From an uncultured Caulobacterales bacterium (GTDB taxonomy: Bacteria > Pseudomonadota > Alphaproteobacteria > Caulobacterales > Caulobacteraceae): 64,000 nt of DNA. The stretch is from the NCBI GenBank assembly GCA_903884425.1, contig CAISEP010000020.1, positions 1 to 64,000 on the forward strand, written 5' to 3'. The stretch's first letter is position 1, and every line of letters starts with the position of its first letter. The notes beneath the pieces were generated by a model that worked only from the letters and a program-made list of their open reading frames with translations, was not told where the DNA came from and did no database searches. Positions 49,626-60,481 of the stretch are shown piece after piece. Both the position numbers and the translations under genes were made by a program.

Positions 49626-50642
49626 TCAGGGCTCCGGCGACACCCGCACCATCAGCTTGCCGTCATGGGCCCCGGTGAACAGCAGGTTCACCGCCTCGGC
49701 GGCGTTCTCCAGCCCGTCCACCACGTGCGCCTTCCACTTCAGCTGGCCGGACAGCAGCATCGGCCCGAGATCGGCGAAGGCCTCCCCCGCCCGGGGCAGG
49801 TAGTCGATGATGATGAAGCCCTTGATGGTCAGGCGGCGCATGAGGATGCGGGCGAAGTCGTCCAGCCCCGGCGCAGGCGTGTCGAGATTGTAGGTGGAGA
49901 TCATGCCGCAGAGCGCCACCCGGCCGAAATTGTTCATCCGGCTGACCACGGCGTTCATGATCTTGCCGCCGACATTCTCGAAATTGCAGTCGATGCCGTC
50001 CGGGCAGAGGCGGTCCAGCTCCGCCCCCACGTCCTGGGACTTGTAGTCGATGGCCCCGTCGAAGCCGAGTTCGTCCACCAGCCAGCGGCACTTGTCCGCC
50101 CCCCCGGCAATGCCGATCACCCGGGCCCCCCGGGACTTGGCCAGCTGGCCGGCGATGGAGCCCACCGCCCCGGCGGCGGCGGAGACCACCACCGTCTCCC
50201 CCGGCTGCGGCTTGCAGATGTCGATCATGCCGAACCAGGCGGTGAGACCGGTGGCCCCCAGCACCGACATGTAGGCGGTCAGGGGCACGCCGGGGATCAG
50301 CGGCACGGGGGTGAGGGCCGTCTCATGGGCGACCAGATGGCTCTGCCAGCCGCCGAGGCCGGTATTGACCACGGCACCCACGGGGAAGCTGGCCGACCGG
50401 CTCTCCTCCACCACGCCGATGCCGCCGCCGCGCATGACGTCGCCGACTTCCACCGGCGGCAGGTACTGGTCCTGGTCGCTCATCCAGATGCGGTTGGTGG
50501 GGTCCAGGGAGAGGTAGACGGTGCGCACCAGCACCTCGCCGTCCTTCAGGGGCGCGGTCTCGCGGGTGACGTATTCCAGGTCGCCGGGGCCGATCTCCCC
50601 CACCGGACGGCGGCGCAGGATCCATTGGTGATTGGTGGCCAT
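49626..50642 (-). CDS. NADP-dependent oxidoreductase (MDR, leukotriene B4 12-hydroxydehydrogenase-like)
   Basis: MATNHQWILRRRPVGEI, VVVSAAAGAVGSIAGQLAK, FENVGGKIMNAVVSRMNNFGRVALCGMIS. Confidence 0.93.
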   Translation of the reverse strand: MATNHQWILRRRPVGEIGPGDLEYVTRETAPLKDGEVLVRTVYLSLDPTNRIWMSDQDQYLPPVEVGDVMRGGGIGVVEESRSASFPVGAVVNTGLGGWQSHLVAHETALTPVPLIPGVPLTAYMSVLGATGLTAWFGMIDICKPQPGETVVVSAAAGAVGSIAGQLAKSRGARVIGIAGGADKCRWLVDELGFDGAIDYKSQDVGAELDRLCPDGIDCNFENVGGKIMNAVVSRMNNFGRVALCGMISTYNLDTPAPGLDDFARILMRRLTIKGFIIIDYLPRAGEAFADLGPMLLSGQLKWKAHVVDGLENAAEAVNLLFTGAHDGKLMVRVSPEP

Positions 50643-50722
50643 GTGGTGATCTCCCCCGTGTTTTGCCGATTGTCGCGCGGGGGGCGGTGGGTGTCGAGGG
50701 CGCCGTGGGGGAAGGGATGGGT

Positions 50723-50853
50723 TGCGTGGTTCGAGACGGCCCTGACGGGCCTCCTCACCATGACGAAGGGTGTTGGTCGAGCCGACCTGGGTGGGTGGTG
50801 GTCGCACAAACGCGCGTCATCCTGAGGAGGGCGAAGCCCGTCTCGAAGGACGC
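50723..50853. repeat. Intergenic repeat cluster 7 (B dimer, reverse orientation)
   Basis: 50723-50765 / 50815-50853. Confidence 0.95.
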
Positions 50854-50861
50854 AAGCCGCC

Positions 50862-51176
50862 CTACCGCACCGCCCGCCGCGCCCAGTCCACCGCCTCGTC
50901 CGGATCGTCCAGCGCAGACTCCGGCATCCGCCAGTAGTTGATGGACCCGGTACGGCCGTCCTTCATGGCATAGGTGAACATCTCAGACCCCGCCGCCTCG
51001 AAGTCCGCCACCGTGTCGGGAAAGCCCTTCAGATACAGGGTATCCCGCACCACCAGGCCGAACATGCGGTCGTGCAGATAGACCCCGTGGCCGCCGAACA
51101 TGGCGCGGAACCTAAGCTCCCCCAGCGCGCCCAGCAGCTCCTGCAGGAACTCCCGAAAGCCGGGGGACGCGCTCAT
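50862..51176 (-). CDS. TfoX N-terminal domain protein
   Basis: LGELRFRAMFGGHGVYLHDRMFGLVVRDTLYLK, SINYWRMPE. Confidence 0.9.
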   Translation of the reverse strand: MSASPGFREFLQELLGALGELRFRAMFGGHGVYLHDRMFGLVVRDTLYLKGFPDTVADFEAAGSEMFTYAMKDGRTGSINYWRMPESALDDPDEAVDWARRAVR

Positions 51177-51181
51177 CCGCC

Positions 51182-51571
51182 TCAGTCCTCGAGGGACGCG
51201 GGCACGATCGTCACGCTCTCCCCGCAGCCGCAGGCGTCGGTCTCGTTGGGGTTGCGGAACACGAACTTGGAGGAGAGCTTGGTCACCTCGTAGTCGATCT
51301 CCGTGCCGATCAGGAACAGGACGGCCTTGGGCTCCACCAGGATGCGGACGCCCTTGTCCTCCACCACCTCGTCCAGGGGACCGGCGGCCTCGGCATATTC
51401 CATGACATATTCCTGGCCCGCGCAGCCGCCGTTCTTCACCCCCACCCGCAGGCCCGCATAGGACCGGTCGGCCCGGTCCATGATCTCCTTCACCCGGGCG
51501 GCGGCGGCGTCGGACAGGGTCACGACCTTGGGGCGCGGACGGCGGGGACGGGGGGTGAGCGCGGCTTCCAT
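51182..51571 (-). CDS. sufA: Iron-sulfur cluster assembly A-type carrier
   Basis: HesB/IscA family: LRVGVKNGGCAGQEYVMEYA, NETDACGCGESV; end of suf operon. Confidence 0.9.
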   Translation of the reverse strand: MEAALTPRPRRPRPKVVTLSDAAAARVKEIMDRADRSYAGLRVGVKNGGCAGQEYVMEYAEAAGPLDEVVEDKGVRILVEPKAVLFLIGTEIDYEVTKLSSKFVFRNPNETDACGCGESVTIVPASLED

Positions 51572-51585
51572 GGGATGGCCTCCGG

Positions 51586-51999
51586 TCAGAACATGTTCAG
51601 TTGCAGGCGGGCCTCGTCGGACATCCGGCTCTGGTCCCAGGCCGGTTCGAAGACGAGGTTCACGTGGCAGGAGCGGACGCCGGGGATGGACTCCACGGCA
51701 TTCTGGACCCAGCCCGGCATCTCCCCCGCCACCGGGCAGCCCGGCGCGGTCAGGGTCATGTCCACCACCACGTCCCGGTCGTCGGACACGTCCACCTTGT
51801 AGATGAGGCCGAGCTCGTAGATGTCCACCGGGATTTCCGGGTCGAACACGGTCTTGAAGGCCGCCACCAGTTCGTCGGTGAGGCGGTCCAGCTCCTCCTG
51901 CGGCAGGGCGGAGGCACCCTCCTGCACCAGCGCGTCGGAGGCGGGTTCGGCCGGGGTCTGCGGGGTCGGGTCCACGCTGTTGTCTGGGGTCATGTCCAT
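51586..51999 (-). CDS. sufT: SUF system assembly protein SufT (MIP18/DUF59)
   Basis: TVFDPEIPVDIYELGLIYKVDV, MTLTAPGCPVAGEMP. Confidence 0.9.
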   Translation of the reverse strand: MDMTPDNSVDPTPQTPAEPASDALVQEGASALPQEELDRLTDELVAAFKTVFDPEIPVDIYELGLIYKVDVSDDRDVVVDMTLTAPGCPVAGEMPGWVQNAVESIPGVRSCHVNLVFEPAWDQSRMSDEARLQLNMF

Positions 52000-52003
52000 C
52001 GGG

Positions 52004-53221
52004 TCACGCAAAGAAGCTGGAGGCGCGGTGCAGGGCGTCGACGAAGGCGTCGGCCTCCTCCGGCGTGTTGTAGAGGGCGAAGGAGGCGCGGGCGGAGGAG
52101 CCGACACCGAAGCGGCGCATCAGCGGCTCCGCGCAATGGGTCCCGGCGCGGACGGCGACGCCGTAGCGGTCGAGAATCTGGGCCACGTCATGGGCGTGGG
52201 CACCCTCCAGGGTGAAGGTCAGGATCGCGCCCTTGTCCGGGGTGGTGCCGAGAATCCGCAGGCCGTTCAGGTCCCGCAGGCCTTCGACCGCGCGGGCATA
52301 GAGGGCGTGTTCGTGCGCGGCGGCGGCGGGGCGGTCGACGCCCTCCAGCCAGCGGACGGCGGCACCGAAGCCGATGGCCTCCAGGATCGGCGGGGTGCCC
52401 GCCTCGAACCGGTGGGGCGGGTCGGCATAGGTGATGCGGTCCATCGAGACGATGCCGATCATCTCCCCGCCCCCCTGATAGGGTGCCATCTCCGCCAGCC
52501 GGTCGGCCTTGCCGTAGAGGATGCCGAAGCCGGTGGGGCCATAGAGCTTGTGGCTGGAGAAGACGAAGAAGTCGCAGTCCAGGGCAGCCACGTCGATGCT
52601 CTGGTGGACCACCGACTGGCAGCCATCCAGCAGCACCATCGCCCCCACGCGCCGGGCGCCGGCGACGATCCGCGGCACGTCGGAGACCGCGCCCGTGACA
52701 TTGGACATGTGGGTGAGCGCCACGACCCTGGTCCGCGGCCCCAGCAGGGCCTCGTAGGCGTCGAGGTCGAGGGCACCCTCGTCCGTCACCGGCACGAAGC
52801 GCAGCACCACGCCCTTGCGCTCCCGCAGGAAATGCCAGGGCACCAGATTGGCGTGATGCTCCAGCTCCGAGACGATGATCTCGTCCCCGGCCGTGAGCGT
52901 CAGGCCGACACTGGACGCCACCAGGTTGATGGCTTCGGTGGCGCCCTTGGTGAAGACGATCTCGTTGACCGACGGGGCGTTGATCAGCCGCCGGGCCGCC
53001 TCCCGCGCCGCCTCGTAGGCGTCGGTGGTCTCGTTGGCCAGGGTGTGCAGGCCGCGGTGGACATTGGCGTAGCTGTGCTCCATGGCGTGGACCATGGCGT
53101 CGATCACCGCCCGGGGCTTCTGGGCGGAGGCGGCGCTGTCCAGATAGACCAGGGGCTTGCCGTTCACCTGCCGGGACAGGATCGGGAACTGGGCGCGGAT
53201 GTCGTTGTAATTGAAGCTCAT
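52004..53221 (-). CDS. sufS: Cysteine desulfurase SufS
   Basis: LVYLDSAASAQKPRAVIDAM, SHKLYGPTGFGILYGK, VRAGTHCAEPLM. Confidence 0.95.
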   Translation of the reverse strand: MSFNYNDIRAQFPILSRQVNGKPLVYLDSAASAQKPRAVIDAMVHAMEHSYANVHRGLHTLANETTDAYEAAREAARRLINAPSVNEIVFTKGATEAINLVASSVGLTLTAGDEIIVSELEHHANLVPWHFLRERKGVVLRFVPVTDEGALDLDAYEALLGPRTRVVALTHMSNVTGAVSDVPRIVAGARRVGAMVLLDGCQSVVHQSIDVAALDCDFFVFSSHKLYGPTGFGILYGKADRLAEMAPYQGGGEMIGIVSMDRITYADPPHRFEAGTPPILEAIGFGAAVRWLEGVDRPAAAAHEHALYARAVEGLRDLNGLRILGTTPDKGAILTFTLEGAHAHDVAQILDRYGVAVRAGTHCAEPLMRRFGVGSSARASFALYNTPEEADAFVDALHRASSFFA

Positions 53222-54176
53222 CGGCGAAGGGCCTCCAGCCCGTCGGCGAGGAAGGCGCGGGCCGCGTCCTGCAGGGCGGGGGCACCGATCCGCTCGACGA
53301 TCTCGCCGATGAAGGCCTCCACCAGCATCAGCCGGGCCTCCGCCTCCGGAATGCCGCGGCTCATGGCGTAGAACAGGGCGTCTGCGTCCAGCGCGCCCAC
53401 CGTGTTGCCATGGGCGCAGGCCACGTCGTCGGCATAGATCTCCAGCTCCGGCTTGGCGTCGATCTCGGCGCGGTCGGAGAGGAGCAGGGCGTTGTGCTTC
53501 AGCCTTGCATCGGTGCCGTCCGCCCCCTCGGCCACGGTGATGCGGCCCTGGAACACGCCCCGGGACTGATCCGCCGCCACGCCGCGGATCAGCTGCGCGC
53601 TGGTGCCGCCGGGACCCTGGTGGTCGAGGATCGTCGTCTGGTCGGAATGCCGCGCGCCCGCCAGCAGATAGGCCCCGTCTAGCTGCGCGTGGGCGCCCGC
53701 GCCGGGATGGGCGACGGTGGTGGCGATGCGCTGGCGCTTGGCCCCGGTGGCCAGCACGGTCTGCTGCAGGGTCGAGCCGGGGGCCAGGGTCACGTGGGTC
53801 AGGCTGACCGACACCGCGTCCGCGCTGTCCGCCGCCAGCACCAGCCGGTGCAGGGTCGCGCCCTCGCCCAGGGTGATGTGGAGGGTCAGGTCCCGGGCAT
53901 AGGCGCCCTGCCCTGCCTCGATGACGTCAAGGAGGACCAGCGTCTCCCCCGCCGGAACGGACAGGGACAGCGCTAAGACGCCCGCGGATTCGGGAGCTGC
54001 GAACCGGCGGGTCCGGACACCGTCCAGGTCCGTACGGTCGGCCAGCGGCTGCACGGCGTCGGAGACAACCGGCAGCGGACGCAGGGTCCCGCGCAGGTCG
54101 GTCCAGCGCCAGTCCTCGTCCCGCCGTCCGGGCAGCCGGGTCTCGTCCCGGGCGAGAAGGGCGTCGCGCAGGCCGG

Positions 54177-54180
<4 letters not shown>
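53218..54180 (-). CDS. sufD: Fe-S cluster assembly protein SufD
   Basis: DQTTILDHQGPGGTSAQLIRGVAADQSRGVFQGRITV, LEIYADDVACAHGNTVGALD; overlaps sufS and sufC by 4 bp. Confidence 0.94.
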
Positions 54181-54923
<743 letters not shown>

Positions 54924-54953
54924 GGTCACTTTTTCTGGATTTGTGGGCGTGGG

Positions 54954-55085
54954 TGCGTCCTTCGAGACGGGCTACGCCCTCCTCAGGATGACGCGCGTTC
55001 TGGAACAATCGTCTCCGGGTGTGGGCTCGAAGGAAAACAAACGGTCGTCATGGTGAGGAGGGCGAAGCCCGTCTCGAACCACGCA
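54954..55085. repeat. Intergenic repeat cluster 8 (B dimer inside the suf operon)
   Basis: 54954-54993 / 55046-55085. Confidence 0.95.
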
Positions 55086-55101
55086 GAGGCGGAAACGACA
55101 C

Positions 55102-56574
55102 TCATCCCACGCTCCCTTCCAGGCTCACGGCCACCAGCTTCTGGGCTTCCACGGCGAACTCCATGGGCAGCTCCTGCAGCACCTCGCGGACGAAGCCGTT
55201 GACCAGAAGCTGCACCGCCTCCTCCTGGGACAGCCCCCGCTGCATGACGTAGAACAGCTGCTCCTCGCTGAGGCGCGTGGTGGTGGCCTCGTGCTCCAGC
55301 TGGGCGTTGGCGTTGCGCGCCTCCACATAGGGCACGGTGTGCGCGGCGCAGGTCTTGCCGATCAGCAGGCTGTCGCACTGGGTGAAGTTCCGCGCGCCGG
55401 TGGCCTTGGGGTGCACCGACACCAGCCCCCGGTAGGTGGAGCTGGAATGCCCCGCCGAAATGCCCTTGGCGATGATGCGTGAGCGGGTATTGGCCCCCAG
55501 GTGGATCATCTTGGTGCCCGTGTCCGCCTGCTGGCGGCCATTGGTGATGGCGATGGAGTAGAACTCCCCCGACGAGCCGTCACCCCGCAGCACGCAGGAC
55601 GGATACTTCCAGGTGATGGCCGAGCCGGTCTCCACCTGGGTCCAGCTGACCTTGGAGCGGGCGCCCCGGCAGTCGGCGCGCTTGGTGACGAAGTTGTAGA
55701 TGCCGCCCTTGCCCTCGGCATCGCCGGGATACCAGTTCTGGACGGTGGAATACTTGATCTCCGCATCGTCCAGGGCGACCAGCTCCACCACCGCGGCGTG
55801 CAGCTGGTTCTCGTCGCGCATGGGGGCGGTGCAGCCCTCCAGATACGACACGTACGATCCGGCGTCGGCGATGATCAGCGTCCGCTCGAACTGCCCGGTG
55901 TTGAGGGCGTTGATGCGGAAATAGGTGGACAGCTCCATGGGGCAGCGCACCCCCGGCGGCACGTAGACGAACGAGCCTTCGGAGAACACCGCCGAGTTCA
56001 GGCAGGCGAAGTAGTTGTCGCTGACCGGCACGACGGAGCCCAGATACTTGCGCACCAGCTCCGGATGCTCCCGCACCGCCTCGGACAGGGGGCAGAAGAT
56101 CACGCCGGCCTTGGCCAGCTCCGCCTTGAAGGTGGTCACCACCGACACGCTGTCGAACACGGCGTCGACGGCGTAGCGGGGGGAGCCCTGCACGCCCGCC
56201 AGGAATTCCTGCTCCTTCAGCGGGATGCCCAGCTTGGCGTAGGTGGCCAGAAGTTCCGGGTCCACATCGTCCAGCGACTTGGGCCCGTCCTTCTGTTTCG
56301 GCGCGGCGTAGTAATAGAGGTCCTGGTAGTCGATCTTCGGATAGTTCACCCGCGCCCAGTCGGGCTCGTCCAGGGCCAGCCAGCGCTCATAGGCCTCCAG
56401 CCGCCAGTCGAGCAGCCACTGGGGCTCGTCCTTCTTGGCGGAGATGAAGCGGATGACGTCGGTGTTCAGCCCGCGTTCGGCGAACTCCTGCTCGATGTCG
56501 GTGACGAAGCCGTGGGCGTACTTCTCCCCCGCCAGCGCCGCAACGGTCTCGACCGTGTCCTGATCCGCGGCCAT
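55102..56574 (-). CDS. sufB: Fe-S cluster assembly protein SufB
   Basis: [51 protein letters not shown]. Confidence 0.96.
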   Translation of the reverse strand: MAADQDTVETVAALAGEKYAHGFVTDIEQEFAERGLNTDVIRFISAKKDEPQWLLDWRLEAYERWLALDEPDWARVNYPKIDYQDLYYYAAPKQKDGPKSLDDVDPELLATYAKLGIPLKEQEFLAGVQGSPRYAVDAVFDSVSVVTTFKAELAKAGVIFCPLSEAVREHPELVRKYLGSVVPVSDNYFACLNSAVFSEGSFVYVPPGVRCPMELSTYFRINALNTGQFERTLIIADAGSYVSYLEGCTAPMRDENQLHAAVVELVALDDAEIKYSTVQNWYPGDAEGKGGIYNFVTKRADCRGARSKVSWTQVETGSAITWKYPSCVLRGDGSSGEFYSIAITNGRQQADTGTKMIHLGANTRSRIIAKGISAGHSSSTYRGLVSVHPKATGARNFTQCDSLLIGKTCAAHTVPYVEARNANAQLEHEATTTRLSEEQLFYVMQRGLSQEEAVQLLVNGFVREVLQELPMEFAVEAQKLVAVSLEGSVG

Positions 56575-57713
56575 CAGGCCACCTCCGTCCGTTGGCGGGC
56601 CGAGACCCGTGCATATCCGTCCAGCCACAGATCGGCAAAGGCCGACCAGTGGGACGCGTCCGTGGCGTAGCCGCCGGACGCCCTGAGCGCAAAGGGCGCC
56701 AGCGCACCCTCGCCCATGGCTTCCAGCACCGGGGAGGGGCGCACCTTGCCCGACGAGCAGGCCGCCCCCGCCGACACCTGCACCCCGCCGAGGTCCAGCC
56801 ACATGACCTGCCGGTCCGACGGCCAGCCGGGGACGGCCAGGCACAGGGTATTGGGCAGGCGCGGCGCCGCCTCGCCCAGGATGCTGGCCCCGACAGCCTT
56901 CAGCCGCGCCGCCGCCGCATCCCGGGCCGCCGCCTGGTCCGCCATATCCGGCAGGGCCGCAAGCGCCGCCTTCGCCGCCGCGCCGAACCCGACGATGGCG
57001 GCCACGTTCTCGGTCCCGGGACGCAGGCCCTGCTCCTGCCCGCCGCCGCGCCAGAGCGGCGTCGGCCGCACATCGGTGGCGAAGGCCAGCGCGCCGGCCC
57101 CCTGCGGCCCGCCCAGCTTGTGGGCGGAGATCGCCAGGGTGTCGGCCCCCAGCGCAGCCAGGTCCACAGGGATCTTCCCCGCCGCCTGCACCGCATCCAC
57201 GTGCAGCCGTGCGCCCGCGGCGTGCAGCAGGGCGGCGGCCTGGGCCACCGGCTGGATCACGCCGGTCTCGTTATTGGCCAGCATCAGGGCCGCTGCCACC
57301 CGATCGCCCCGGCGCAAGCGCGCCTCCAGCCAGGCGAGGTCGGCCACGCCCTCGGCCGTCACCGGCCACACCTCCACCGGCGTGGCACCCGCCCGGGCGG
57401 TCTGCATCACTGCGTCATGCTCGATGGCGCTGACCAGCAGGGCGTCGACCCCGTCGCTCAGCGCCCGCAGGGCGAGCGCATTGGCCTCGGTCCCGCCGCC
57501 GGTGAAGACCAGCCGTTCCGTCGCCGCGCCGATCAGGGCCGCGACCTCGCCCCTCGCCCGCTCCACGACATCCCGGGCCTTGCGCCCGGCGGCGTGAACG
57601 GAGGACGGATTGCCCGGCGCGTCCAGCACGGCCAGCAGGGCGGCGCGGGCCTCCGGCCGCAGCGGGGCGGTGGCGTTCCAGTCCAGATAAAGGATGGGGC
57701 GGGGGGCGGTCAC
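56574..57713 (-). CDS. IscS/NifS-type cysteine desulfurase
   Basis: [60 protein letters not shown]; start codon 57713 (GTG) or 57740 (ATG). Confidence 0.93.
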   Translation of the reverse strand: MTAPRPILYLDWNATAPLRPEARAALLAVLDAPGNPSSVHAAGRKARDVVERARGEVAALIGAATERLVFTGGGTEANALALRALSDGVDALLVSAIEHDAVMQTARAGATPVEVWPVTAEGVADLAWLEARLRRGDRVAAALMLANNETGVIQPVAQAAALLHAAGARLHVDAVQAAGKIPVDLAALGADTLAISAHKLGGPQGAGALAFATDVRPTPLWRGGGQEQGLRPGTENVAAIVGFGAAAKAALAALPDMADQAAARDAAAARLKAVGASILGEAAPRLPNTLCLAVPGWPSDRQVMWLDLGGVQVSAGAACSSGKVRPSPVLEAMGEGALAPFALRASGGYATDASHWSAFADLWLDGYARVSARQRTEVA

Positions 57714-57717
57714 CGGA

Positions 57718-58185
57718 TCAGGCCGCTGCCGTGCGGTCAAGGCCCGGGGTCTGCAGCGGCACCGCCGGGGCCAGCCGCCCGTTCAGCACGTCGGCCAGGG
57801 TGATGTGGCTGAGATAGTCCTCGATCTGGGCGCTCAGGGCGTCCCACAGGTCGTGGGTCAGGCACCGCTCCCCCTTGGCCATGCAGCCGCGGCCGCCATT
57901 GTGCTGGGCGCAGCGGGTGGCGCGCAGGGGCTCGTCCACCGCCTGGACGATGGCGGAAATGACCGTGGCGGTGGCGGGCGCGGCCAGCCGGTAGCCGCCG
58001 CCGGGGCCGCGGACGCTGCGCACCAGCCCGCCCTTGCGCAGGCGGGCAAACAGCTGCTCGAGATAGGACAGCGAGATTTCCTGCCGGGTGGCGATCTCGG
58101 CCAGGGACACGGCCCGGCTCTCCCCATGGCGGGCGAGGTCCGTCATGGCCATCACGGCATAGCGTCCCTTGGTGCTCAAACGCAT
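57718..58185 (-). CDS. iscR: Rrf2-family IscR-like Fe-S regulator
   Basis: MRLSTKGRYAVMAMTDLA; cluster-ligand-like RCAQHNGGRGCMAKGERCLTHDLW; first gene of the suf operon. Confidence 0.9.
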   Translation of the reverse strand: MRLSTKGRYAVMAMTDLARHGESRAVSLAEIATRQEISLSYLEQLFARLRKGGLVRSVRGPGGGYRLAAPATATVISAIVQAVDEPLRATRCAQHNGGRGCMAKGERCLTHDLWDALSAQIEDYLSHITLADVLNGRLAPAVPLQTPGLDRTAAA

Positions 58186-58235
58186 GGCGAAGAGTCCGTT
58201 CCCGGCGGTGGGGCGGCCGGAAAAGGGCGGCCACC

Positions 58236-58259
58236 CGTCAAAAATTCCGCGACTTGACG
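58236..58259. promoter_or_regulatory. Inverted repeat upstream of iscR (candidate operator)
   Basis: CGTCAA-N12-TTGACG in the divergent iscR/hydrolase region. Confidence 0.35.
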
Positions 58260-58389
58260 CGACCTGTGCTAAAAGCCGCGACCTCACGCCTCCGGGACTT
58301 AGGAAGTCCTACCGTGGCGGTCAAGTATTTCGCGACGGCTCAGGCTTCGATGCCCGCGCCGCGCCCAGAGCGAAAGGCCCACGACCTCG

Positions 58390-59040
58390 ATGCCCGAAGT
58401 GATTCTGACCGGTGCCAGCGGACGTCTCGAAGGCAGCTTTTCCCCCGGCAAGACCCCGAATGCGCCGATCGCCCTGATCCTGCACCCGCATCCCAAGGCG
58501 GGCGGGCAGATGAACAATGCCGTGACCATCCAGCTCTACCGGGTGTTCATGAAGCGGGGCTTCGCCACCCTGCGGTTCAACTTCCGCGGCGTGGGCAAGA
58601 GCCAGGGGGAGTTCGATTCCGGCATTGGCGAGCTGGCGGATGCGGCCACGGCGCTGGACTGGCTGCAGGCCAACAACCCCACCGCCTCCCAGTGCTGGGT
58701 GGCGGGCTACCAGTTCGGCGCCTGGATCGGTATGCAGCTCCTGATGCGGCGGCCGGAGACGGACGGCTTCATCTCCGTCTCGCCGCCGACCAATGTGTAT
58801 GATTTCAGCTTCCTTGCCCCCTGCCCGGCGTCCGGCCTGATCCTGCACGGCAGCAACGACGCCGTCGCCTCCCCCACCGAGGTGGAGCGGGTGGTGGCCA
58901 AGCTGCGCACTCAGAAGGGCATCACCATCGCCTATGACCTGGTGGAAGGCGCCAACCACTACTGGAGCGACCACCTGGACGAGGTGGAGATCCGCACCGG
59001 GGCCTATCTCGACCGCCGCATGGCGGGGGGGAAGAGCTAG
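58390..59040 (+). CDS. Alpha/beta hydrolase (COG2945-like)
   Basis: ALILHPHPKAGGQMNNAVTIQLYRVFMKRGFATLRFNFRGVGKSQGEF; GANHYWSDHLDE. Confidence 0.9.
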   Translation: MPEVILTGASGRLEGSFSPGKTPNAPIALILHPHPKAGGQMNNAVTIQLYRVFMKRGFATLRFNFRGVGKSQGEFDSGIGELADAATALDWLQANNPTASQCWVAGYQFGAWIGMQLLMRRPETDGFISVSPPTNVYDFSFLAPCPASGLILHGSNDAVASPTEVERVVAKLRTQKGITIAYDLVEGANHYWSDHLDEVEIRTGAYLDRRMAGGKS

Positions 59041-59044
59041 GCCC

Positions 59045-59287
59045 TGCGTCCTTCGAGACGGGCCTTCGGCCCTCCTCAGGATGACGCGCGTTCAGGATGA
59101 ACGTCGGCCGTTCTAGGCTCGATCCACACCCTGCGTCATGGTGAGGAGCGCGGAACGCGCGTCTCGAACCACGCACATCCGGACCTGCGTCCTTCGAGAC
59201 GGGCCTTCGGACCTCCTCAGGATGACGACCGTTATACAAACTTCGTCATGGTGAGGAGGCCCGGTACGGGCCGTCTCGAACCACGCA
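59045..59287. repeat. Intergenic repeat cluster 9 (two B dimers)
   Basis: 59045-59086/59134-59175 and 59186-59227/59244-59287. Confidence 0.95.
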
Positions 59288-59291
59288 CAAC

Positions 59292-60395
59292 TCACCCCGC
59301 CTCCACCACCCGGCCGCCGCCCATCGGCATCCCCACTCCCGTGGTCCCCGGGAACGAGATCGGCAGGCCCTTCAGCGTCCGCGCGGCCAGATAGGCAAAG
59401 GCCTCCGCCTCGATGGCGTCGCCGCGCCAGCCGGCCCGCTCCGCCGTGATCACCGGCTTGCCGCCGCGCAGGGACAACTGCTGCAGCAGGGCCGGATTGC
59501 GCCGCCCGCCGCCGCAGACGATCACCCCCGCCGCCGCGCAGGGGCGCAGCGCCCGGGCCACCGCCTCCGCCGTGAAGGCCGTGAGCGTCGCGGCCCCGTC
59601 CTGGGGCGACAGGCCCTGCACTCCGTCGAGATTGAAGTCGTAGCGGTCCAGGGACTTCGGCCCCTGAGCGCCGAAATGGGCATGGGCCATCATCTCGATC
59701 AGCCGGTCCTCGTGCACCTGCCCCGCCGCCGCCAGCCGACCGTCGGCGTCGAACCGGCCCAGCCCGCAGGCCTCCACCCAGCTGTCGATCAGGCCGTTGC
59801 CGGGGCCGGTGTCATAGGCGGTGATCTCGCCCGCGCGGTTGATCAGGGTGATGTTGGCCACCCCGCCGATGTTGAGGATGGCGAGCGGCGGCTTGAGGCC
59901 GGACGCCTCCGCCCGGGCCACGTGGTAGATGGGTGCCAGCGGGGCCCCGTGGCCGCCGGAGGTGACGTCGGCGGTGCGGAAGTCGAAGGCCACCGGGCGA
60001 CCGGTCAGTCGGGCCAGCAGCGCCCCGTCCCCCAGCTGGCGCGTGCGGCCGGGGGTGCCGCGGACAGGGGCCTCATGCACCACGGTCTGGCCGTGGAAGC
60101 CGATCAGGTCGATGTCGGCGAAGCTCAGGCCGTGGGACGCCAGAAAGGCGTCCGCCGCCGCATGGTGGGCCCGGGCCACGGCCTCCCCCACGGCGGGAAA
60201 CAGGTTCGGCTCCGGCGCGCCCCGCTCCCAGCGGCGGCCGGCGGCGATGGCGTCGCGGATCTGGTCGCGCAGGGCATCCTCCAGCGGTGCCTCCCCCGCT
60301 GCGCCGAAGGCGTGGATGCGGGTGCCGTCCGTCTCGAGAATGGCCATGTCGATGCCGTCGAGGGAGGTGCCGCTCATGAATCCAAGGACGCGCAT
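59292..60395 (-). CDS. anmK: Anhydro-N-acetylmuramic acid kinase
   Basis: [41 protein letters not shown]-like [20 protein letters not shown]. Confidence 0.96.
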   Translation of the reverse strand: MRVLGFMSGTSLDGIDMAILETDGTRIHAFGAAGEAPLEDALRDQIRDAIAAGRRWERGAPEPNLFPAVGEAVARAHHAAADAFLASHGLSFADIDLIGFHGQTVVHEAPVRGTPGRTRQLGDGALLARLTGRPVAFDFRTADVTSGGHGAPLAPIYHVARAEASGLKPPLAILNIGGVANITLINRAGEITAYDTGPGNGLIDSWVEACGLGRFDADGRLAAAGQVHEDRLIEMMAHAHFGAQGPKSLDRYDFNLDGVQGLSPQDGAATLTAFTAEAVARALRPCAAAGVIVCGGGRRNPALLQQLSLRGGKPVITAERAGWRGDAIEAEAFAYLAARTLKGLPISFPGTTGVGMPMGGGRVVEAG

Positions 60396-60481
60396 GGGAT
60401 GGGCTCGCTTGCCGACGGGTGGTTTCGCGGATGGAAGCCTCCGTGCTACACGCGCCCTCGCCGAGACGAAAGCCCCCGCCC

